64,000 nt of DNA from Nostoc sp. TCL240-02 (GTDB lineage: Bacteria > Cyanobacteriota > Cyanobacteriia > Cyanobacteriales > Nostocaceae), in the NCBI RefSeq assembly GCF_013343235.1, contig NZ_CP040094.1, positions 5,451,001-5,515,000 of the forward strand, written 5' to 3'. Under the pieces are notes generated by a model. That model saw nothing but the letters and a program-made list of their open reading frames with translations. It searched no databases and had not been told where the DNA came from. This document shows positions 37,401-45,018 of the stretch, one piece after another (position 1 is the stretch's first letter; the number at the start of each line of letters is the position of its first letter). The position numbers were made by a program, and so were the translations under genes.

Positions 37401-40400
37401 TTTTCTTGACTGAGCAGAATGCCCAGTTGCGTATCTTCGAGAATATCAGCCAGTCGCTCTTGGGGATAAGCTGGATCGAGGGGAACATAAGCACCCCCCG
37501 CTTTGAGAATGCCGAGTAAGCCAACAATCATCTCCAAGGAACGCTCAACGCAGATACCGACCAGGGTTTCTGGTTTGACTCCCAAACTTTGCAGATGGTG
37601 GGCTAGTTGATTGGCGCGATCGCTCAATTCGCGGTAAGTTAACTGTTGACCTTCTTGCTGAATAGCTACAGCATCGGGCGTTAACTCTACCTGAGCCGCA
37701 AATAAGTCGTGAATACAATCTTTAACGGCATACTCTCTTTGAGTCTGATTCCACTCCATGAGTAACTGCTGATGAGCCTGCGTTAACAGTGGTAATTCGG
37801 AAACTCGCTGTTCTGGGTTGACTACAATTCCCTCTAGCAAAGTTTGATACTGCTGTGCCATCTGCTGGATTGTGGCAGTGTCGAATAAGTCGGTGTTGTA
37901 TTCCCAAATCATAGTAATTCCCTTCTCTGCGCCATGATGCGGAATCAGAACTACATCAAGATCAAACTTTGTCGATTGGTTGCTGAGGGCTACATTTGGT
38001 CTGATGTTCAAGCCAGGAAGACTCAAATCTGGCTGGGGAGAATCATGGAAGCTGAACATCACTTGAAATAGAGGATTATAACTCAGGTTGCGTATTGGTT
38101 TCAGAACCTCCACGACCTTATCGAAGGGTAAATCTTCGTTAGCAAAGGCTTCCAGACTGACTTGACGGACTCGATCTTGTAACTCCCGAAACGTGGGATT
38201 TCCAGATAAATCGGTGCGTAAAACTAAATTATTGACGATCATGCCAATTAAATTTTCTGTCTCGCGCATCCGCCGATTTGCAACAGCTGTCCCCACACAG
38301 AGATCGTCCTGTCCGGTGTAGCGGCGCAACATGACTAAAAAAGCTGCCAGCGTCGTCATAAATAAGGTGATTCCCTCTTGACGACTGAGAACTTTCAAGG
38401 ATTCGCACAAGCTAATGGGCAACTCTACCCTGACTTGAGCGCCGTTGTAGGTTTGTTCTGCTGGTCGTGGGTGGTCATAAGGTAATTCCAACAGGGGCGG
38501 ACTGCCAGATAACTGTTGCTGCCAATAAGCTAATTGGGCTTGGGCTTCATCGCTTTTCACCCACTCTCGCTGCCAATGGGCATAGTCTCCAAACTGGAGG
38601 GTTAATTCCGGTAATGGGGAATGAGTACCCAAACAAAAGGCTTGATAAATTTCCAGAAACTCATTCAAAAAAACGTTGTTGAAAGACCAGCCATCATGAA
38701 CCATGTGATGTTCGATATGGATCAAAATATGGTCTTGGCCGCTCAACTTCAACAATAACCACCTGACTAAAGGCAGTTGATTTAAGTAGAAAGGCTTTTG
38801 CACCTCTGCGTCAAATAGGCGTTGAATTTCTGCTTCTTGCTCAGACTCAGGAAATGTCTGGAGGTCTACGACTGTTAACTTAATTGGTTGGTGTGGATGG
38901 ATTACCTGAAATAACCGTCCATCTACTGCCGGAAAAGTCGTGCGGAAGATTTCATGTCGTCGGACAATCTCACTCAAGCACTGCTCTAATGCTGCCAAAT
39001 CTAGTTTTCCGGTAAATCGCAGAGTTACCTGAGCTTGATAGGCAGTACTTTCAGGAGCTACTTCTTGGATGAAATATACTCGCTCTTGAGCAAAGGAAGC
39101 AGGCAAGTATCCTGTGCGTGAAATTGGTTGTATGGGTGGACGTTGTAACTGTTGCTTGAGTTTGCTGTGCTGTTCAATCAGCTTCGCTAGACCCGCTATG
39201 GTCGGATTGGCAAAAATGTGGTGAAAGAATAACTCGACTTGGAAACTCTCGCGGATGCGGGAAAGAATCTGAGCTGCTATTAAAGAATGACCGCCCAAAT
39301 TGAAAAAATTGTCATTGATTCCTATCTGCTCAAGTCCCAGTAAATCAGCCCAAATGCTTGCGAGTGTTGCTTCAGTGGAGTTACGAGGTGCGATAAAGGT
39401 TTCTTCGAGATCGGGGCGTGTGCGATCGCTAGCTGGGAGATTTTGACGATCAACTTTACCATTGGGAGTAAGGGGCAAGGAGTCGAGAATCACAAAGACT
39501 GCTGGCACCATATAGTTAGGCAGTTTTTCTTGAAGAAAGCGTTTGAGGGTAGTAACGCTCACATCAAGTTTTTGATTAGGGACAATATAGGCAACCAGCC
39601 GTTTATCACCAGGGATGTCTTCACGGACGATTACCACTACCTGCTGTACATCCGAATGTTGGCTTAAAAGCGCCTCAATTTCTCCCAGTTCAATACGGAA
39701 GCCGCGAATCTTCACCTGATGATCGACTCGCCCCAAAAATTCAATGTTGCCATCTGCTAAAAAGCGGGCTAAGTCACCAGTTTTGTAAAGCCTTCTACCT
39801 TCAGCCGACGCTCGCGGACTCGCTAACGCTGCGCTATCCTCAAACGGATGAGGGATAAATTTATCCTTGGTTAACTCTGGGCGGTTCAGATAGCCTCGTG
39901 CCAAGCCGTCGCCACCAATATACAATTCGCCAGGTGTGCCAATGGGAACTGGTTGCTGATCTTGATCGAGAATATATATTTGAGTGTTAGCGATCGCTCG
40001 ACCAATGGTCAGTTGAGTGTCGCCAGTATATTCTGCTATCGTGGCACAGACTGTTGATTCCGTTGGCCCATAAGCATTAAAAAAGCGCCGCCCTTTTGAC
40101 CATTCAGCAATCAGCTTCGGATTACAAGCTTCTCCGGCGACGATCAGGGTTTGCAAGTTTGGCAATTCCTCTTTTGGTAACGCTGCTAGTGCTGTAGGTG
40201 GTAGTGTTACCTGAGTTATTGATTGCTTACGCAAAAATTGAATTAAATCTGTTCCTGGGCGCAAGGAATCTTGAGTTCCAATGTAAAGGCTAGCTCCTGA
40301 ACACAGAGCCACGAAAATTTCCCAAACTGAAGCATCAAAGCTGAAAGAAGCAAACTGGAGAACACGGCTGTTTTGCTGTACATCAAACAGTTTGACTTGT

Positions 40401-41074
40401 GCCTGGATTAAATTACACACGCTTTGATGTTGAATCAGCACACCTTTGGGTGTTCCTGTTGACCCTGATGTATAAATTACATAAGCCAGATTTTCGGGTG
40501 CAACCCCACTACTAGGATTCTCGTTGTTCTCTCGCCGAAAAGATTCCCAACCAGTATCCAGACAAATCAACTTCGCCCCACTTGCAGCCAATTCTTCAAC
40601 GAATTTTTCTTGGGTTAACACCACTTGGACTTGCGAATCTGAGAGCATAAACGATAGACGCTCTTTGGGATAGGTTGGATCTAGCGGAATGTATGCTCCA
40701 CCCGCCTTGAGGATACCCAACATTCCTATAATCATTTCTAGCGATCGCTCTACGCAAATCCCTACCAGCATCTCTGGTTTTACACCCAAACTTTGTAAAT
40801 AATGTGCTATTTGGTTGGCTTGGTAGTTCAACTCTTGATAAGTTAATTGTTGCTCTTTGAAGACAACAGCGATACTGTTGGGAGTTTTTTCTACTTGTGC
40901 TTCAAATAACTGATGTATGCATAAATGTTTGGGATAATCTACCTTTGTATTATTCCATTCAAATAATATTTTGCATAACTCCTGCTCAGTTAAAGCAGAA
41001 GAATAATCAATAGATTGAGGAGAGTTAATTACAATTTCTGTCATAAATTTAGTAGATAAATTGCGATAGTCCAT
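34487..41074 (-). CDS. aptA: NRPS AptA-like starter: A-PCP-C-A-PCP-E
   Basis: About 2195 aa. A1 (YTSGSTGTPKGV near 203) with pocket D-A-W-T-I-A-A-V-C, the classical Phe code; PCP1 (DNFFNLGGHSLIA near 593); C (HHMVHDGWSFNN near 792), which by family knowledge would form the ureido link; A2 (near 1273) with pocket D-T-E-D-I-G-S-V-I, acidic residues fitting Lys; PCP2 (DNFFELGGDSILS near 1660, the GGDS form seen before epimerases); E (HHLAVDGVSWR near 1858, ending HTPSDFSAARLSQKQLDKFL). The start is ambiguous: ATG at 41074 (used here, AGG 11 nt upstream) or ATG at 41044. Three coding inserts resemble dispersed repeats: at 39795-39842 (A1), 35580-35600 and 35701-35728 (E). It initiates the peptide with the exocyclic residue and D-Lys. 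Confidence 0.93.
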   Translation of the reverse strand: MDYRNLSTKFMTEIVINSPQSIDYSSALTEQELCKILFEWNNTKVDYPKHLCIHQLFEAQVEKTPNSIAVVFKEQQLTYQELNYQANQIAHYLQSLGVKPEMLVGICVERSLEMIIGMLGILKAGGAYIPLDPTYPKERLSFMLSDSQVQVVLTQEKFVEELAASGAKLICLDTGWESFRRENNENPSSGVAPENLAYVIYTSGSTGTPKGVLIQHQSVCNLIQAQVKLFDVQQNSRVLQFASFSFDASVWEIFVALCSGASLYIGTQDSLRPGTDLIQFLRKQSITQVTLPPTALAALPKEELPNLQTLIVAGEACNPKLIAEWSKGRRFFNAYGPTESTVCATIAEYTGDTQLTIGRAIANTQIYILDQDQQPVPIGTPGELYIGGDGLARGYLNRPELTKDKFIPHPFEDSAALASPRASAEGRRLYKTGDLARFLADGNIEFLGRVDHQVKIRGFRIELGEIEALLSQHSDVQQVVVIVREDIPGDKRLVAYIVPNQKLDVSVTTLKRFLQEKLPNYMVPAVFVILDSLPLTPNGKVDRQNLPASDRTRPDLEETFIAPRNSTEATLASIWADLLGLEQIGINDNFFNLGGHSLIAAQILSRIRESFQVELFFHHIFANPTIAGLAKLIEQHSKLKQQLQRPPIQPISRTGYLPASFAQERVYFIQEVAPESTAYQAQVTLRFTGKLDLAALEQCLSEIVRRHEIFRTTFPAVDGRLFQVIHPHQPIKLTVVDLQTFPESEQEAEIQRLFDAEVQKPFYLNQLPLVRWLLLKLSGQDHILIHIEHHMVHDGWSFNNVFLNEFLEIYQAFCLGTHSPLPELTLQFGDYAHWQREWVKSDEAQAQLAYWQQQLSGSPPLLELPYDHPRPAEQTYNGAQVRVELPISLCESLKVLSRQEGITLFMTTLAAFLVMLRRYTGQDDLCVGTAVANRRMRETENLIGMIVNNLVLRTDLSGNPTFRELQDRVRQVSLEAFANEDLPFDKVVEVLKPIRNLSYNPLFQVMFSFHDSPQPDLSLPGLNIRPNVALSNQSTKFDLDVVLIPHHGAEKGITMIWEYNTDLFDTATIQQMAQQYQTLLEGIVVNPEQRVSELPLLTQAHQQLLMEWNQTQREYAVKDCIHDLFAAQVELTPDAVAIQQEGQQLTYRELSDRANQLAHHLQSLGVKPETLVGICVERSLEMIVGLLGILKAGGAYVPLDPAYPQERLADILEDTQLGILLSQEKFHGKIPDYAGKTICLDTDWKIIAQHSTANPTSDVQLHNLAYIIYTSGSTGKPKGVMIEHRSLMNFVMTAMHEYGINASYRILQFASICFDTSIEEILPCLAIGATLVLRTEQMLHSSDEFWRCCREWQLTVLDLPTAYWHQLVAELTPEDSRIPESLRMVIIGGEEAQLEKVKHWHSSVAHLPNPPQLLNSYGPTEATVITTLDRLTPEASSVSIGRPISNAQVYVLDKYLQPVPIGVPGELHIGGAGLARGYWQRTELTAEKFIQNAKLDRLYKTGDLARFRADGNLEYLGRVDDQVKIRGFRVELGEIETVLRQHPQVLQALVIAREDIPGQKRLVAYVVPHHPQPTTDELRQFLKQKLPNYMIPAAFVLLETLPMTANRKVDYRALPAPDLSRSAEDSFVAPQTPTEERLAAIWSEILRLKQVGIHDNFFELGGDSILSIQVISRANQAGIQIAPKQLFQYQTIAELAAVAGMTRSIKAEQGLVTGKVGLTPIQHWFFEQNLPEPDYFNQSALLEVPPDLQPELLQQVVQQLLVHHDALRLRFVQEGENWQQFNYELRITNYELFSVINLSHLSPEEQQTAMQAADAELQASLNLSTDEMATPRAGIARVALFRLDNNQPGRLLFIIHHLAVDGVSWRILLEDLAKAYQQISRGQAIKLPPKTTSFQYWSDRLTEYAKSKAIKDELDYWLSESSLKVTTLPVDYLSGEEENTIASTASVSLSLTEEQTRALLQDVPSAYNTQINDVLLTALAQSFAQWTGERSLLVDLEGHGREDLFEDVDLSRTIGWFTTLFPVHLQLQEVDHPGEVLKSVKEQLRRIPNRGIGYGVLRYLQPDETIRAKLQALPQAQVSFNYLGQFDQVLTASAVLGLAKEMKAQQSLLNKRSHLLGVSGFIRAGKLEMTWAYSEKVHKRDTIEHLGFGFMEALRSLITHCQSPDAIGHTPSDFSAARLSQKQLDKFLAKIKKNN
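35701..35728. repeat. Translated ATTCGTA heptamer repeat inside the AptA epimerase domain
   Basis: Four exact ATTCGTA units in a row (read TACGAAT on the coding strand) encode NYELRITNYEL in frame. ATTCGTA-type heptamers are a known STRR class in heterocystous cyanobacteria, normally intergenic. Gain or loss of one unit would shift the frame of the last 240 residues. Confidence 0.9.
39795..39842. repeat. In-frame repeat insertion in AptA first adenylation domain
   Basis: Between IPHPFE and RRLYKTGDLARF the protein has an extra DSAALASPRASAEG. The DNA (GACGCTCGCGGACTCGCTAAC core) matches the style of Nostoc interspersed GCGTTAGCG/CGCGAG repeats and is GC-richer than its flanks. It lies just before motif A7, on a surface loop by position. 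Confidence 0.6.
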
Positions 41075-41099
41075 TAGCAAATAACCTAAGATTATTTGG

Positions 41100-41203
41100 T
41101 TTTCTTTTTTTTGATTTTGTCCATAAATATTATCAAGCTGTTTTTGATTAAGTTTGGCACCAAAAAAATCAGAAGGAGTATACCCTTGTGACTCTTTTGA
41201 CGT
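41100..41203 (-). pseudogene. Relic of an NRPS epimerization-domain C-terminus upstream of aptA
   Basis: An open frame from just after a TAA (41204-41206) reads GYTPSDFFGAKLNQKQLDNI and then runs in frame, without a stop, into the aptA start. It aligns with the intact AptA end GHTPSDFSAARLSQKQLDKF, the standard end of E domains, including the lysine/asparagine tail (QKKEN versus KKNN). Nothing earlier of an E domain is left. It is best explained as the 3' remnant of a deleted second aptA-like starter gene, as tandem aptA1/aptA2 genes occur in Anabaena. Other origins such as partial duplication are possible. Confidence 0.75.
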
Positions 41204-41307
41204 TTAAACATAAGCTAAACATTAGAGAATAGAAATTGATCTTTTTCAGAAATGTATCAAATTTATCTTTTGAAAAACCTACTTACTTTATAGGAATTAT
41301 TTTAAGG

Positions 41308-41359
41308 ATGGCCTTTGAGGGTTTAATCAGGTGCGATCGGACTCAGAGGCCATTTTTTT
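41308..41359 (+). terminator. Intrinsic-terminator-like hairpin on the plus strand
   Basis: ATGGCCTTTGAG (41308-41319) pairs, with one T-G wobble, with CTCAGAGGCCAT (41342-41353), followed by seven T. In sequence it is a plus-strand terminator, yet no plus-strand gene lies upstream, so it might end an antisense or small RNA or be fortuitous. Confidence 0.45.
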
Positions 41360-41362
41360 ACA

Positions 41363-41390
41363 TAAATTAAGTGCGATCGCACTTAATTTA
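41363..41390. repeat. 28-bp perfect palindrome centred on a HIP1 site
   Basis: TAAATTAAGTGCGA and its exact reverse complement abut at 41376/41377, with GCGATCGC at the centre. It lies just downstream of the 130-aa membrane protein gene (minus strand) and may act as its transcript end or as a protein-binding site. Confidence 0.8.
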
Positions 41391-41434
41391 GTAGAATTTT
41401 TCCTGAAATTTCAACAATGCAACAAGCAGTGAAA

Positions 41435-41827
41435 TTATTCCTCGACAATTTCAATTGTTTGTGGAGGCTGAACATCTTCTACCTCAGTAACAGTTTCTGG
41501 ACTAAGGTGATTTTTCAGTTTGAGTTTTAACTCCTCTGAAATGGGTAAATCTTTAATTTCTTTCAGGAGATATCTTACAGATTCGGTTTTACTCCGTTCT
41601 GTATAGACAGCTTTGAGAACAGCTTCAATTCCATATCCTGCTACAGTATCCCCTACAACCGTTATCAGACCGAGTATTCCTACACCTCCAACGATGCCAA
41701 ATGGGCCTCCTATTGCTGTGAGGGCAGCAACAATAGCAGCATTACTACCTGCTGATGTAACTGTTAAAATCACGAGAATTATCCCAGGAAGACCCAGACC
41801 AGCAAGTTTTTTAGCGATTTCGTCCAT
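41435..41827 (-). CDS. Small glycine-rich membrane protein, paralog 1 (130 aa)
   Basis: MDEIAKKLAGLGLPGIILVILTVT, then a second hydrophobic Gly/Ala stretch (AALTAIGGPFGIVGGVGILGLITVVGD), then a soluble tail with YTERSKTESVRYLLKEIKDLPISEELKLKLKNHL and an acidic end. Two membrane hairpin-like segments with glycine-zipper spacing resemble holin- or pore-like proteins, but I know no named family. It is closely similar along its length to the protein at 47910-48302, and even the leader AGGTAATT before the ATG is shared. It sits between hphCD and aptA, an unusual place, on the same strand as the cluster. Confidence 0.75.
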   Translation of the reverse strand: MDEIAKKLAGLGLPGIILVILTVTSAGSNAAIVAALTAIGGPFGIVGGVGILGLITVVGDTVAGYGIEAVLKAVYTERSKTESVRYLLKEIKDLPISEELKLKLKNHLSPETVTEVEDVQPPQTIEIVEE

Positions 41828-42012
41828 TTTAATTACCTAAAATCCTTTTTTCTTGGTTAAGACATTACTAAGGGTAAGAGCATGGAGTCTTTGTAAATCA
41901 AGAAACCTCTCTCAAAACCTAGACTAAGCTAAATAAGAGTAATTCACGTTCAGATTGAGTTAATATTCTTTGAGTTTTATCTCTAATTCAACCCTATCTG
42001 ATAGCTCAGTAT

Positions 42013-43722
42013 TTAATCAAAGCGATCGCTAATTTTTCCATTTACAGCAGAGATAGCTACTGTTCTTGGTGAGGCTAAATAATTTTTGCCCGTTGGATCG
42101 CCACTGCGTCCTTTAAAATTGCGATTGGTTGCATAAATACCTGTTTCTTCTTTCGCCAAAACCCCAAATCCAGAATTGATACAAGCCCCACAACCTGTCT
42201 TGAGAATTTGTGCCCCTGCTTGTTCAAAAATGTCGATATAGCCCAATTCTTGAGCTTGTTCTCTAATTTCAATGGTTGCAGGTACAATAAACAAGTTTAC
42301 GCCGTCTGCCAGTTGGCGACCCTTTAAAACTTCGGCTGCTTGAGCTAAGTCATAGAGTTTTCCTCCAGTACAAGAGCCAATAAAGGCTTTGGTAATTGGA
42401 ATGTTTTCTAACTGACTAATGGCAACTACCTGATCTGGTTTCGGGGGACGTGCAACTTGTGGTTCTAAACTACTGAGGTCAAATTGATAAACCCTTTCGT
42501 ACTCAGCATCAGCATCGCCGATAATCTCTGGAAATTCTTCTGAAACTCGGTTTTTTAGATACTCACGGGTTACTTCATCAGGAACAATCAACCCACAGAT
42601 TGCCCCGCACTCCACGGCCATATTAGCTAAAGTCAACCGTTCATCAAAAGGCAGTTGTGCGAGAATTGACCCTCTGAACTCTATTACCTTACTGGTAGCG
42701 CCAGCACAGCCGATTTGTCCCAAAATAAACAGGATAATATCTTTGGCACTGATTTTAGGAGGTAAGATTCCAGACAACTCAAATACTAGGGTTGGAGGAA
42801 CACGAATCCACATATCTCCTGTGGCATAGATATTAGCCATATCTGTCGTTCCCACCCCTGTGGAAAAGGCTCCCAATGCTCCGTAGGTACATGTGTGAGA
42901 ATCTGTACCGGCAATTATCATCCCTGGTCGGACAAACCCTTTTTCTGGGAGTAAAACGTGACAGATGCCTGTTGCTTCACCTGGGGAAACCACATCAAAT
43001 AAGTGGCATCCTTGGAATTTAGCAAATTCAATCATCTGTTCGTACATCAGATATGCTTTGTCATCAGCACGGATGTCGTTGATTTGAATGAAGTGATCTG
43101 CTACTAAGACCACTTTTTGGGAGTCCCACAACTTTGCTCCTTCTCCATAATGCTTATAAAATGTCTTGGCTACTGGGCCAGCGACAGCATCATGGGATAA
43201 GGCTAAATCGACCTGGGCAAAAACCACTTCTCCAGGATGGACGTAGGAGTTTCCAGAGGCTTTAGCTAAGAGTTTTTCTACTAAAGTCATGGGGCGTAGC
43301 GGTGTCAGGCTGCGAGGAATGGTGATCTGTCCCTGACGACGCAGCTGATTAAAAGACATTAACCCACCTGCTGCTGCGATCGCATCAACTACAGGATTCT
43401 CCTGTTTCTCCCCTAGAATTTCCAGAGAAAGCCCAATATTGATGCTATTACGATAAAAAATTTCGGCGAACGATCGCGCTCGAATCTTTGTAATTCCAGC
43501 AGCTTGTAGGGCAATGGGAGCAATTTCTCGACTGGAACCACAGCCGAAATTTTCTCCTGCTTCAATCACATCATATTTTAGCAGTTCACCTGCTCCAATC
43601 ACATGCTCTAAAGCATAATGTTTTAAACTATCTAGGTCATCATTTGTAGCTCGATTAGCAGGAATAATATCATCAGTATTGATATCATCCCCAAGGTATA
43701 AAACTTTATTTTCCTGACTCAT
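42013..43722 (-). CDS. hphCD: Fused small-large isopropylmalate-isomerase-like enzyme (HphCD)
   Basis: 569 aa. Residues about 1-165 are the LeuD-like small subunit (DDINTDDIIPANRATNDD, GENFGCGSSREIAPIAL). Residues about 170-569 are the LeuC-like large subunit with aconitase-fold motifs GTDSHTCTYGALGAF, FIGSCTGGKLYDL and GCGACINSGFGVL; the Cys in SHTC, SCT and the CGAC pair bind the 4Fe-4S cluster. Ordinary LeuC and LeuD are separate proteins; the D-C fusion is characteristic of HphCD. It isomerises benzylmalate-like intermediates. The start overlaps the hphB stop by 17 nt. Confidence 0.9.
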   Translation of the reverse strand: MSQENKVLYLGDDINTDDIIPANRATNDDLDSLKHYALEHVIGAGELLKYDVIEAGENFGCGSSREIAPIALQAAGITKIRARSFAEIFYRNSINIGLSLEILGEKQENPVVDAIAAAGGLMSFNQLRRQGQITIPRSLTPLRPMTLVEKLLAKASGNSYVHPGEVVFAQVDLALSHDAVAGPVAKTFYKHYGEGAKLWDSQKVVLVADHFIQINDIRADDKAYLMYEQMIEFAKFQGCHLFDVVSPGEATGICHVLLPEKGFVRPGMIIAGTDSHTCTYGALGAFSTGVGTTDMANIYATGDMWIRVPPTLVFELSGILPPKISAKDIILFILGQIGCAGATSKVIEFRGSILAQLPFDERLTLANMAVECGAICGLIVPDEVTREYLKNRVSEEFPEIIGDADAEYERVYQFDLSSLEPQVARPPKPDQVVAISQLENIPITKAFIGSCTGGKLYDLAQAAEVLKGRQLADGVNLFIVPATIEIREQAQELGYIDIFEQAGAQILKTGCGACINSGFGVLAKEETGIYATNRNFKGRSGDPTGKNYLASPRTVAISAVNGKISDRFD

Positions 43723-44797
43723 GAAGCACTCCTAATTGAGAATGTTGCACAACTGAAAGTTCTTCAAGTAAAAGGTCAACTAAGGTTGCAGTGTTAACTA
43801 AAATTTCTTCTCCTTGGGTAAACAAATCAGCTGTTCGGTATCCCTTAGCTAAAATTCGGTCTTGCGCTGCAATAATCTGTTGAGCAGCTTGCACTTCTCC
43901 CCATTGCTGAAGCATTAAAACACAGGCTCCTAAGGTTCCGAGGGGATTAGCAATTCCTAAGCCTGCAATATCTGGAGCCGTACCATGAATGGCCTCGTAC
44001 AAACCAAATCCATTAGCGTTAATACTTGCCGATCCTAATAAGCCAATTGAGCCAACTAATGCACCGCCAATATCGCTGAGAATATCTCCAAACAAATTAC
44101 CAGCCAAAATTACATCAAAGCGTTGGGGATTCAAAACCATTTGCATAGCTAAGTTATCTACCAGCATTGGCTCAACAACAACGCCTGGAAATTGTCTAGC
44201 TTCTTCTTGAACTAGACGAGTCCAAGGCAAATGAGGTAAAGCGTTTTCTTTGTGAGCTACGGTCAGTAATCCTCCGCGAGATTGCGCTTTTTCTAATGCT
44301 TTGTGAGCAATTCGACGAATCTCTTCATCGTAATAGCGCATTGTATGGTAGCCATAATTTCCTTGTTCATCGCAAGTGCGTCCAGATGGGCCAAAATAGA
44401 TTCCACTGACTAGTTCTCGAACAATGAGAATATCAAGTCCTTGAATTTTCTCTGGTCGAAGACTAGATTTATGCACAAGACTGTTAACGCTGAGGATTGG
44501 ACGAAGATTGCAAAAGAAGTCAAAATGCTTTCGGAGTTCCAGCAATCCGCCTTGACTAACTGCACCAAATACAATCCCATCGGCTCCATCGCACAGTTCG
44601 GCGGTGGCTTGAGGGAAGTAACTACCCAGTTGTTCAAAGGCAGTTGTGCCGAGCCAACCATAGTCTACCTGTAAGGTAAATCCTTGAATTTTAGCAACGT
44701 GTTGCAGAATTTTTAAGGAAGCTTCCACAACTTCTGGCCCAATCCCTTCTCCAGGAATGGCAACAATCCGATAAGATGCCTTACTTAAAGACTCCAT
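43706..44797 (-). CDS. hphB: 3-isopropylmalate dehydrogenase-like enzyme (HphB)
   Basis: 363 aa, the usual IPMDH length. Motifs: GEGIGPEVVEASLKIL (N-terminal), LDILIVRELVSGIYFG, the catalytic Lys in TVAHKENALPHL, metal-binding Asp residues in NLFGDILSDIGGALVGS, and NAD-binding EAIHGTAPDIAGLGIANPLG. It oxidises and decarboxylates the extended malate intermediate to the homologated 2-oxo acid. It is the first gene of the predicted precursor/peptide operon; the 220-bp gap upstream (44798-45018) should hold the promoter. It could be leuB itself, but context favours hphB. Confidence 0.88.
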   Translation of the reverse strand: MESLSKASYRIVAIPGEGIGPEVVEASLKILQHVAKIQGFTLQVDYGWLGTTAFEQLGSYFPQATAELCDGADGIVFGAVSQGGLLELRKHFDFFCNLRPILSVNSLVHKSSLRPEKIQGLDILIVRELVSGIYFGPSGRTCDEQGNYGYHTMRYYDEEIRRIAHKALEKAQSRGGLLTVAHKENALPHLPWTRLVQEEARQFPGVVVEPMLVDNLAMQMVLNPQRFDVILAGNLFGDILSDIGGALVGSIGLLGSASINANGFGLYEAIHGTAPDIAGLGIANPLGTLGACVLMLQQWGEVQAAQQIIAAQDRILAKGYRTADLFTQGEEILVNTATLVDLLLEELSVVQHSQLGVLHESGK

Positions 44798-45018
44798 TTG
44801 GCCACAACTCCAATACCTCGTTGTTTTACGTACTTACTCAGAAAGTCTCAAAGGTTGTTTTAAAAGTGTTTATCTGTGATTTTAGACACTTAATTTATTC
44901 CCTCTCTCCCTCTAAAAAGCAGGAGACTGGAATCAAAGTTTCCCAATTTATCGAGTGATTTAAAGGGAACTAAAACTTTTGATATCGCCAAGGCAACTTT
45001 TAAAACATCCTCTCAGAT

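Noticed and set aside
44798..45018. NtcA-type box GTA-N8-TAC upstream of hphB
   Set aside because: No site with correct spacing was found on a visual scan; GTAC occurs without the palindromic partner.
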